Source: Parabacteroides timonensis (lineage in GTDB: Bacteria; Bacteroidota; Bacteroidia; Bacteroidales; Tannerellaceae). Taken from it: a stretch of DNA of 64,000 nt. Below the pieces are notes generated by a model. It was not told the origin of the DNA, made no database searches, and was given only the letters and a program-made list of their open reading frames with translations. The stretch is from the NCBI RefSeq assembly GCF_900128505.1, contig NZ_LT669941.1, forward strand, positions 2,155,760 through 2,219,759. Direction: 5' to 3'. Positions within the stretch are counted from its first letter, which is position 1, and each line of letters opens with the position of its first letter. Positions 25,486-32,682 of this stretch are shown here, one piece after another. A program made the position numbers and the translations under genes.

Positions 25486-27330
25486 TTAAAATTCAAGGAT
25501 CACAACATCTCTTGCAGAAAGAGACAGGGAAGAATCCAACCGGATATTCTTGCCACTCAGCAACTCATTAGCCGAAGAAGCAGGGAGAATTTCCCGGTAG
25601 GGAGCAAGGTCAAGCATTTTCTTTTCATCCGTACCGTTCAGGAAAACGACAATGGAACGGTTACCCAATCGTCTTTCGTAGACATAAACACCGTTGCGCG
25701 GAATGAAATGTGTATAGGAACCTTTGGCGACCACCTCATTTCCGGCACGCCACCGAAGGAGTTTCTGCATATAGGCGAATGCTTCCGTCTGCAACGAATC
25801 ACGTCCTGCCGGGGTGAACGCATTTACTTTATCTCCTTTCCAGCCTCCGGGAAAATCGTTACGCAAAACACCGTCGCCGTTCGCTTTATCACCGGCCATC
25901 AATATTTCTGTTCCGTAATAGATCTGGGGAATCCCACGGACAGTCAACAGAAAAGCCAGTGCCTGTTTGTAACGGTTCAGGTCGGAAGACGGTTTCGTTT
26001 TATAGAAGCGTGAGGTATCGTGGTTATCCAGGAATACCAACAGGTTCATCGGATTGGCATACACAATATCCTGTGACAGATAATCATAAATCTTCGCCAG
26101 CCCTCTGTCCCACTCGTTCGTTTCCTCATCGAAAACATACGACATCAGACCATTCAACGGAAAGTCCATCACGGTAGGTAAATAAGAATTGCGAGGATAA
26201 GCCACCTTACTGTCTTCCTGCCAGAAAGAAACACCCACATTGCTGCCAAGCCAGGTTTCGCCGACAATATTGAAATCAGGATATTCCGTTTTGACCGCCC
26301 GGCACCAGCGTGCCATCATCTCAAAGTCAGCATACGGATGTGTGTCCTGACGGATACCGTCTATTCCGGCATATTCGATCCACCAGATACTATTCTGTAT
26401 CAGATAGGTAGCCACATGACGATTGCGTTGGTTCAGGTCGGGCATGGATTCAGTGAACCAGCCGTCCACACTTTTCGTCTTGTCATAATCCGAACGGTGT
26501 ATATCCATTTGCGGCATAGTCTGATAAGAAGTCTGTGTGTAATTATCCTGGAAGTTGAACCAGTTGTCGGACGGTTTATCTTTAAAGAAGAAATGTTCGC
26601 TGCCACAATGGTTGAAGATCATATCCATCACAATCTTCAAACCCTTATTATGGGCAGCATCTACCATCCGGCAGAAGTCCTGATTACTACCCAAACGCGG
26701 ATCGACGGCATAATAATCAGTGATCGCATAGCCGTGGTAAGAACCTTCGCGCATGTTGTTTTCCAGGATAGGGTTCAACCAGATAGCTGTCACACCCAGA
26801 TCGGTAAAGTAATCCAGATGATTTTCTATTCCTTGAATATCACCTCCGTGACGGGCGAAAGAATCGGAACGGTCTACCTTGTTTTCCAACATTCCCGTAA
26901 CACGGTCGTTGTCGGGATTGCCATTCGCGAAGCGGTCGGGCATGATCAGATATAATACATCGAAAGCATCAAAACCTTTTGCACCGGCAGGACTGTCTTT
27001 GCGGTCTTTGATCTGATAAGGAATAACGGTCTGCTCACCGTCCTTCTTCAAAATGATATCGAATTGTTGCGGAGTCGTCTCCGTCAAATCCAAGTATACT
27101 AATAAGTAATTGGGATTTTCTAACCGGACAATTTCTTTGATACGGATATCCGAAGCCGACAGAGATATATTATCTGTGGAGATATCGTTACCGTATAATA
27201 AAATCTGCAACTCGGTATTCTGCATGCCGGACCACCAGAATGCCGGTTCTGTTTTCTGAACATTCAAAGCCGATATTCCGGGTAGATTGAAGGTCAGACA
27301 TAATACAATCGTAATAATAATTTGTTTCAT
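25486..27330 (-). CDS. susA: GH13 neopullulanase/cyclomaltodextrinase, SusA-like
   Basis: A periplasmic alpha-amylase-family enzyme that hydrolyses maltodextrins, pullulan or cyclodextrins. After a signal peptide (MKQIIITIVLCLTFNLPGISA) comes the cyclomaltodextrinase-type N-terminal domain (EPAFWWSGMQNTELQILLYG), then the GH13 barrel with all four conserved regions: IVMDMIFNHCG, GIDGIRQDTHPY with the nucleophile Asp, FNIVGETWLG with the acid Glu, and FLDNHDTSRF. The frame opens at 27441, but a TAnnTTTG promoter at 27355-27362 lies in that extension, so the ATG at 27330 is taken (614 aa). It is the first gene of the Sus operon. A surface amylase (SusG) is absent here, so long starch must be cut by another enzyme. 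Confidence 0.92.
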   Translation of the reverse strand: MKQIIITIVLCLTFNLPGISALNVQKTEPAFWWSGMQNTELQILLYGNDISTDNISLSASDIRIKEIVRLENPNYLLVYLDLTETTPQQFDIILKKDGEQTVIPYQIKDRKDSPAGAKGFDAFDVLYLIMPDRFANGNPDNDRVTGMLENKVDRSDSFARHGGDIQGIENHLDYFTDLGVTAIWLNPILENNMREGSYHGYAITDYYAVDPRLGSNQDFCRMVDAAHNKGLKIVMDMIFNHCGSEHFFFKDKPSDNWFNFQDNYTQTSYQTMPQMDIHRSDYDKTKSVDGWFTESMPDLNQRNRHVATYLIQNSIWWIEYAGIDGIRQDTHPYADFEMMARWCRAVKTEYPDFNIVGETWLGSNVGVSFWQEDSKVAYPRNSYLPTVMDFPLNGLMSYVFDEETNEWDRGLAKIYDYLSQDIVYANPMNLLVFLDNHDTSRFYKTKPSSDLNRYKQALAFLLTVRGIPQIYYGTEILMAGDKANGDGVLRNDFPGGWKGDKVNAFTPAGRDSLQTEAFAYMQKLLRWRAGNEVVAKGSYTHFIPRNGVYVYERRLGNRSIVVFLNGTDEKKMLDLAPYREILPASSANELLSGKNIRLDSSLSLSARDVVILEF

Positions 27331-27354
27331 GGATGATTTGTTTGTTAACGGAAG

Positions 27355-27362
27355 CAAATGTA
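27355..27362 (-). promoter_or_regulatory. -7 promoter box for the Sus operon
   Basis: Minus strand reads TACATTTG, 25 bases before the susA ATG at 27330. No TTTG was found near -33, as expected for a promoter that needs an activator. It also excludes the upstream ATG at 27441. Confidence 0.55.
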
Positions 27363-27562
27363 GAGGGTTAGTCAACCGAAAACTTTTACTAGAAAAAAAA
27401 TCAAAACTCTTAAAAGCATCTTTCTGCTGATTAACAGACATATAGCTTCAAGCAAACAGGGCAAAAATCAAAACGGATTAGAAAGAATTATAGTACAATA
27501 TAGGGAGTATATTCATTAATTATAGAGGTAATATCGCCCCCGATCAGCCCAAGAGCCCAAAT

Positions 27563-27620
27563 CTCGTTTTAAACGAACGAAAACTCGCTTTAAACGAGGC
27601 TACAGTTCGTTTAAAACGAG
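27563..27620. promoter_or_regulatory. Three phased palindromic boxes upstream of susA
   Basis: Three near-identical 12-base motifs, CGTTTTAAACGA (27565), CGCTTTAAACGA (27586) and CGTTTAAAACGA (27608), start 21 and 22 bases apart, two helical turns. The first and third are also complementary: CTCGTTTTAAACGAAC (27563-27578) and GTTCGTTTAAAACGAG (27605-27620) form a perfect 16-base inverted repeat, and the middle box forms its own small hairpin. The array sits 200 bases upstream of the susA promoter and 66 bases beyond the cupin stop. An operator array for a dimeric regulator fits best; a terminator is possible, but the T-run is on the plus side, where no gene precedes. The remainder of the gap 27363-27685 is A/T-rich with no other signal. 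Confidence 0.6.
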
Positions 27621-27685
27621 TTTTTAGGGAATTCGGGATGGTGAGCAATAGAAATCACCTTCTCATATTCAGTCTTTTTAGATAT

Positions 27686-28171
27686 TTATTTATCGTTATA
27701 TTCTTCGTCAGTTACGGGTTCATACCATTGGGTAGCTCCCAAATGAACTTTCGTATTAACGGCTATATGAGTGAAGCCACTGTCAGGAGCCGCTCCATGC
27801 CAATGTATGACATCAGCCGGAATGGCAACGACATCACCGGGATGCAATACCTGTACAGGCTTCCCTTTTTCCTGATAGTAACCTTTACCTGCAGTGGCGA
27901 TCAGAATCTGACCACCCGGATGCAAATGCCAACTGTTGCGGGCTTTCGGTTCAAATACTACGTCCGATACCACAACATCGAAAGTTTCACTGTCGGTCAT
28001 CAACCGTTGAAGGTAAGCCGTACCGTTGAAATTAGTTCCTTCAATAACGTTGCCTTTAGGAAATATGGATACAGAAGTGTCCGGTTGAGTAGTTTCAACC
28101 TTATCTGACTGCTTTAGGTTGCAAGCAGCGAGTACTGCAACCGATAATAATAAAAACAGAATCTTTTTCAT
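27686..28171 (-). CDS. Exported cupin-domain lipoprotein
   Basis: A small cupin resembling (R)-mandelonitrile lyase-like and quercetinase-like proteins, 161 aa. The N-terminus is a lipoprotein signal (MKKILFLLLSVAVLAAC, Cys at 17). The cupin barrel is clear: WHLHPGGQILIATAGKGYYQ near residues 84-103 supplies two metal-binding His and Gln/Glu, and HPGDVVAIPADVIHWHGAAP near 110-130 supplies the final His. A metal-dependent catalytic role is plausible but the substrate is unknown. It lies 9 bases downstream of the decarboxylase/hydrolase fusion gene, so the pair is co-transcribed from the AraC-controlled divergent promoter. Confidence 0.87.
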   Translation of the reverse strand: MKKILFLLLSVAVLAACNLKQSDKVETTQPDTSVSIFPKGNVIEGTNFNGTAYLQRLMTDSETFDVVVSDVVFEPKARNSWHLHPGGQILIATAGKGYYQEKGKPVQVLHPGDVVAIPADVIHWHGAAPDSGFTHIAVNTKVHLGATQWYEPVTDEEYNDK

Positions 28172-28180
28172 GTCGGATTT

Positions 28181-29872
28181 TTATTTGAGATATTGTTTGA
28201 AGAAACTGTCCAGTTTGGGCAGCGTGATTTTCAGATACTCCGGCTGGTCGTACAAATCCACGTGTGTAGCTCCCGGCACGACAAACAGTTCTTTCGGTTC
28301 AGCCGCTTTCTCATAAGCATCTTCAGAGAAATAGGCCGATACAGCATTCTCACCCACAATAAAAAGTATCGGGCGCGGTGAGATGGTTTCTATCTGCACA
28401 AAAGGAAAGAAGTTCATCATCGGTGCAAGACTCGTGTAGGAATAATAACCCGTGGAGTTTGGATGCTGTCCGCGCTCCGGATTGTCGTAGTAATCGAGGA
28501 AGTCGATCGCAAACTTTGGCGTCGAAGCATCGACCTTCTCGGGCAGGGCACGGATATCCTTACGTGCAGCACCACCATATTCAGCCGTGCGCTGAACGCC
28601 GATAGCATCGAGGATTGCCATACGTTGCTCATACGTTTGCGAATCTCCAACACCTCGACGGCGGGCACGCCCCATGTCGTACATGCTGATTGTGGCAAGT
28701 GCCTTGATGCGGTGATCGATCTGTGTGGCACTTACAGAATAGCAGCCACCCCCACAGATACCGATGACACCTATTTTATCGGCATCGACAGCCGAGTGGT
28801 TCGACAAGAAATCGACCGCTGCGCTGAAATCCTCAACCCGCACTTCCGGCGATTCGATATGACGCGGATAACCACCGCTCTCGCCATAGTGAGAGGCATC
28901 GAAAGCCAACGTTACATAACCGAGTTCCGCCAGCTTACGGGCATGAAGTCCCGATGTCTGCTCTTTTACACCACCAAAAGGATGACCGACGATGATGGCG
29001 GCATACTTCTTTGTTCCATCGTAACCTTCCGGCAAATAAAGGTCACCAGCAATATCTGTCAGAAAACGGTTGTGGAAAGTAACTTTCTGCACTTTCACTC
29101 CATTTCCCAATGAGCGGGACGGGGCAGCGGAATAAACAGACAGCCCCTTGCTTTGCAATAGTTCGTTCAGTACCAACCGTCCGGCATCAGCTTCACTATG
29201 ACCGATGTTTTTCTCAACAATTCCAAGCAAACTACGCAACTCGTCGGAAGTGATACCGACATTCATTGCTATATTCATATGGCTGCGCAACATTGGCTCC
29301 ACTCCTTTACCAAGTGAAGCGATTACAGCAACGGTAACCAGTTCACGCTCAGAATAGGTCAATACGTCCCGCTCAAAAAGGTCGGCAAAAAGATGTTCTT
29401 TGAGGAACACTTCGATTTCAGGAGCCAATACAGCATAGCCGGCTTTCGGTGCATCGGCTGGCACACCCGATATTTCGGCCAATATATCCCGTCCCCGTTC
29501 ATATTTGCTACGGGTCTCGGTGATCGTTGACGCTTCACGCCCCCAATTTTCCTTGATACCTTCTGCCTTACGTTCATCGAGTACCTCGACGAGCGTTTGC
29601 AGTCCGCGCAATGCCCGCGGGAATCCGCAATAGGCGTAGGTATGTACCATTACTTCTTTGAGTTCATTGACAGTCATGCCGTCGTTCAGACCTGTAACGA
29701 GAGCCGGTTTCAATTGATTGAGGTCTCCCCTGCTCACAAGAGTGGCGATCTCTGCAATGTGTTGTCGTTTGTTGTTCATCGTTTGTTCCTCTTTAGAAGT
29801 TTGTGCGGCTGCATTTCCGTACCAAAACAGGATACAGAACAAGGCCATCATAAATTTTGATTCTATTTTCAT
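28181..29872 (-). CDS. Fused double carboxymuconolactone decarboxylase and dienelactone-hydrolase-like protein, exported
   Basis: A 563-aa protein with three parts after a signal peptide (ends GNAAAQ). Two carboxymuconolactone decarboxylase-like (AhpD-fold) repeats lie at about residues 40-105 (NELKEVMVHTYAYCGFPRAL) and 165-230 (SERELVTVAVIASLGKG ... RSHMNIAMNVGIT). From about 265 on there is an alpha/beta hydrolase: oxyanion segment IIVGHPFGG, nucleophile elbow GICGGGC near 370 with Cys in the place of Ser, and catalytic His in GATHVDLYD near 535. A Cys nucleophile is the mark of dienelactone hydrolases. In aerobes PcaL fuses comparable activities for protocatechuate breakdown; here the signal peptide and the anaerobic host argue for another substrate. 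The cupin gene follows after 9 bases. Confidence 0.85.
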   Translation of the reverse strand: MKIESKFMMALFCILFWYGNAAAQTSKEEQTMNNKRQHIAEIATLVSRGDLNQLKPALVTGLNDGMTVNELKEVMVHTYAYCGFPRALRGLQTLVEVLDERKAEGIKENWGREASTITETRSKYERGRDILAEISGVPADAPKAGYAVLAPEIEVFLKEHLFADLFERDVLTYSERELVTVAVIASLGKGVEPMLRSHMNIAMNVGITSDELRSLLGIVEKNIGHSEADAGRLVLNELLQSKGLSVYSAAPSRSLGNGVKVQKVTFHNRFLTDIAGDLYLPEGYDGTKKYAAIIVGHPFGGVKEQTSGLHARKLAELGYVTLAFDASHYGESGGYPRHIESPEVRVEDFSAAVDFLSNHSAVDADKIGVIGICGGGCYSVSATQIDHRIKALATISMYDMGRARRRGVGDSQTYEQRMAILDAIGVQRTAEYGGAARKDIRALPEKVDASTPKFAIDFLDYYDNPERGQHPNSTGYYSYTSLAPMMNFFPFVQIETISPRPILFIVGENAVSAYFSEDAYEKAAEPKELFVVPGATHVDLYDQPEYLKITLPKLDSFFKQYLK

Positions 29873-29907
29873 AATCCTGAAGTTTTATTTACCTGTTTTA
29901 TCTGATG

Positions 29908-29934
29908 CAAAATTAATTCGGTATTTCCATACCG
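29908..29934 (-). promoter_or_regulatory. -7 box and adjacent palindrome for the hydrolase/cupin transcript
   Basis: Minus strand has TAATTTTG at 29915-29908, matching TAnnTTTG, 36 bases before the ATG at 29872. Immediately upstream is the palindrome CGGTATTTCCATACCG (29919-29934, 6-base arms), placed where an AraC-type activator or repressor could contact polymerase. The divergent araC-type gene makes it the likely binder. Confidence 0.5.
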
Positions 29935-30083
29935 ACCGGTTATAAATTACAGATTAAAGGATAATTATTACGGATTTATCCTTGCAGCCCGATATGCAGG
30001 ACAATAATCACAGCACTATACCGCCCGAGGATGTGATGCGTATAATTATTACAGATCGGAACAGACAACCCGAAGATATTTCT

Positions 30084-30091
30084 TACATTTG
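30084..30091 (+). promoter_or_regulatory. -7 promoter box for the AraC-type gene
   Basis: TACATTTG matches TAnnTTTG and lies 11 bases before the ATG at 30102. It falls inside the longer frame that opens with TTG at 29982, arguing against that start. Confidence 0.55.
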
Positions 30092-30101
30092 TAAAGGAAC
30101 A

Positions 30102-31013
30102 ATGAAACAAGCTATCATGGAGAAGATTATAAAACTAAATACAGTCAAAGACTACAATGACTTTTTGGGTATAGAAACTCCCCATCCCTTAGTAAGTGTG
30201 ATCGATGCGTCGAAAATCAAACCGTTGCACCATACCCGTAAAAATATCGGATTCTATGTCATTTATCTAAAAGACATTAAGTGCGCCGACCTGATTAAAT
30301 ACGGTCGGAATTTTTACGATTTTCAAGAAGAGACACTGGTATTCGCCGCACCGGGACAAGTGATCGGAAACGATGATACGGGCGAAGAGTTCCAACCCAA
30401 AGGATGGTGGCTGACTTTTCAACCCGAATTATTACATAGTACGCCACTGGGACGCCACATACAGGACTATACATTCTTTTCCTATGCCGTCAATGAAGCA
30501 CTGCACCTTTCAAAGCAGGAGCGACAGACCATTATTGATTGCATGATGAAGATCGACGAGGAAATCCAGGGAGCGACGGACAAGCACAGTAACCAGATTA
30601 TCGCCTCAGCCATTGAGTTGTTGCTTAACTATTGCAGCCGGTTTTATGACCGCCAGTTCATGACCCGTAAAAAGGAAAACAAGGATACGCTCATTATTTT
30701 CGAAGCGTTACTGAACAACTATTTCACATCGGATAAGCCTCAATTATTGGGAACGCCGACAGTAGCTTACTGCGCAGATCAACTGCACTTATCAGCTAAT
30801 TATTTCGGAGACCTGATCAAAAAAGAAACAGGTTCTTCCGCACAAGAATATATTTTGTCGAAAACAATGAATACAGCGAAAGAACTACTCACCGACCCGA
30901 CTAAATCAATCAGTGACGTCGCTTATGCTTTGGGATATCAATATCCGCAATATTTCAGCAAGGCATTTAAGCGTGTTGTTGGATATTCACCGAATGAATA
31001 CAGAACATTGTAA
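30102..31013 (+). CDS. AraC-family transcriptional regulator
   Basis: A 303-aa regulator (start at 30102; the ATG at 30117 is also possible). The N-terminal part is a cupin-like sensor domain typical of Bacteroidetes AraC members: LNTVKDYNDFLGIETPHPLV, then FVAAPGQVIG-like strands (TLVFAAPGQVIGNDDTGEEF). The C-terminal ~100 residues contain the two helix-turn-helix units: YCADQLHLSANYFGDLIKKE and SISDVAYALGYQYPQYFSKA, followed by the family ending FKRVVGYSPNEYR. It is transcribed away from the hydrolase/cupin genes, which are its likely targets. Its stop codon directly abuts the ATG of the SusR-like gene, so both are probably on one message. Confidence 0.92.
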   Translation: MKQAIMEKIIKLNTVKDYNDFLGIETPHPLVSVIDASKIKPLHHTRKNIGFYVIYLKDIKCADLIKYGRNFYDFQEETLVFAAPGQVIGNDDTGEEFQPKGWWLTFQPELLHSTPLGRHIQDYTFFSYAVNEALHLSKQERQTIIDCMMKIDEEIQGATDKHSNQIIASAIELLLNYCSRFYDRQFMTRKKENKDTLIIFEALLNNYFTSDKPQLLGTPTVAYCADQLHLSANYFGDLIKKETGSSAQEYILSKTMNTAKELLTDPTKSISDVAYALGYQYPQYFSKAFKRVVGYSPNEYRTL

Positions 31014-32621
31014 ATGAAAAACACTCCTATGACTAAAACGATATCAGCCATTCTTCTGTTTCTGTTTTGTTTTCAGCTGTCTTATGCTTCTGAAAAAGAC
31101 AAGACGAATCTAGCCCTGTTAAAAGAACTGGATCGCACGATTGCACAGAAACCGGTCTTCCAGCAGCAACGGGAACAGGAAGCCGATAGCATTAAAAGTC
31201 TGTTGAAGGCGACCTCTTCGCTGGAAAATAAATATGAGCTTTACGGAACTTTGTTCGGTATCTATCTGCATTTTCAGGCAGACTCGGCTCTGCATTGTCT
31301 GGAAAGAAGGGAGACTTTGATCGACTCACTCCGCAATTCGTCCTATAAGAACGATCTGCGGATAGCCCGGGCAGAGGTTCTCGGTATCATGGGTCTTTAT
31401 AACGAAGTACCCGAACAACTGGAACAAATACAAAGAGAAGATTTAAGCGAAAGGTCATTACTTTATTATTACTATACCTGCCGCACCTTTTATGGCTGGA
31501 TAGCCGACTACACCCGTACAAACGACCGTCATAAATATATCGCCCAGACAAACGCTTACCGCGACTCGATCCTGGCGGTTACCCCGGACGAAACCGACCA
31601 TAATATCGTACTGGCAGACCAGCTGATCGTAAACGGCAATCCCGACGAAGCCATCCGCCTGATGAACGAAGAACTCGAAAAGGCCAAAGGAACAGAATCT
31701 GCTATATACATATTATATAACCTATCCCAGGCATACGCCCAAAAAGGAGATACGGAAAAACAAATCTATTACCTGGCACAAACAGCGATCGGTGACCTGA
31801 AAGCAGCCAAACGTGAATACATATCCCTGCAAAAACTGGCGTTACTGATGTTTGAAAAGGGAGATATCGAACGGGCATACAAATACCTGAGCTGTTCGAT
31901 GGAAGATGCGGTTGCCTGCAACGCCCGTCTCCGCTCGGTGGAAGTGACCGAGTTTTTCCCGATCGTGGATAAAGTATATAAACTGAAAATACAAAAAGAG
32001 AAACAGATCACCCGTACCCTGCTGATCAGCATCAGCCTGATGGCATTCCTCTTATTGATCACGATTTTCTACCTTTACCGCCAGATGAAAAAGCTGTCGC
32101 TTATGCGTAAGAAAGTCAGTGCCGCCAACGAGCAGCTGCAGGAAATCAACAAGGAACTGAGCCAAGCTAGCAAAATAAAAGAAGAATACATCGCACTCTA
32201 CCTGAACCAATGCGTCATCTATCTGGACAAACTGGATACGTATCGCCGTTCGCTCGCCAAACTGGCAATGGCCTCCAAACTGGATGATCTGTTCAAGACG
32301 ATCAAGTCCGAACAGTTCATACGCGATGAACGGAAAAATTTCTATAATGAGTTCGACAAGTCATTTCTTCGGCTCTTCCCCCGCTTCACCGAATCTTTCA
32401 ACGGTTTGATGACGGAAGAGGGAAAACTATATCCTAAATCCGGCGAAATCCTGTCGACCGAACTGCGCATCTTCGCCCTGATCCGGCTAGGAATAAACGA
32501 CAGTAGCAATATCGCCCATTTCCTGGGATATTCGCTGGCTACGGTTTACTCCTACCGAAGCAAGGTAAGAAGCAAGGCACTGAATAAAGATGAGTTTGAA
32601 CAACAGGTGGCAACCTTATAA
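31014..32621 (+). CDS. SusR-like membrane-spanning transcriptional regulator (DUF6377 type)
   Basis: A 535-aa protein with a signal-like N-terminus (TISAILLFLFCFQLSYA), about 300 residues of TPR-like helices that should face the periplasm, one membrane helix (TLLISISLMAFLLLITIFYL, near 333-352), a cytoplasmic coiled coil (AANEQLQEINKELSQASKIK) and a C-terminal LuxR-like helix-turn-helix (TELRIFALIRLGINDSSNIA, then LGYSLATVYSYRSKVRSKAL). This plan matches SusR, the maltose-sensing activator of the Bacteroides sus genes. The Sus operon begins 3.7 kb away on the other strand, so it is the best candidate controller, but the link is inference. Its ATG follows the AraC stop with no gap; an alternative ATG is at 31029. 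Confidence 0.8.
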   Translation: MKNTPMTKTISAILLFLFCFQLSYASEKDKTNLALLKELDRTIAQKPVFQQQREQEADSIKSLLKATSSLENKYELYGTLFGIYLHFQADSALHCLERRETLIDSLRNSSYKNDLRIARAEVLGIMGLYNEVPEQLEQIQREDLSERSLLYYYYTCRTFYGWIADYTRTNDRHKYIAQTNAYRDSILAVTPDETDHNIVLADQLIVNGNPDEAIRLMNEELEKAKGTESAIYILYNLSQAYAQKGDTEKQIYYLAQTAIGDLKAAKREYISLQKLALLMFEKGDIERAYKYLSCSMEDAVACNARLRSVEVTEFFPIVDKVYKLKIQKEKQITRTLLISISLMAFLLLITIFYLYRQMKKLSLMRKKVSAANEQLQEINKELSQASKIKEEYIALYLNQCVIYLDKLDTYRRSLAKLAMASKLDDLFKTIKSEQFIRDERKNFYNEFDKSFLRLFPRFTESFNGLMTEEGKLYPKSGEILSTELRIFALIRLGINDSSNIAHFLGYSLATVYSYRSKVRSKALNKDEFEQQVATL

Positions 32622-32642
32622 TCATTTTCCAAATAAAATCAC

Positions 32643-32650
32643 TACATTTG
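32643..32650 (+). promoter_or_regulatory. -7 promoter box for dnaG
   Basis: TACATTTG matches TAnnTTTG and lies 32 bases before the ATG at 32683. Confidence 0.55.
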
Positions 32651-32682
32651 CCTTCCGTTATTATAAGGAAGGAAATAAATAA

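Noticed and set aside
26338..26955. A 205-codon plus-strand open frame within susA
   Set aside because: Antisense to the GH13 barrel with all catalytic regions intact on the other strand.
27331..27441. N-terminal extension of susA from the ATG at 27441
   Set aside because: A -7 promoter box lies inside it and the true signal peptide begins at 27330.
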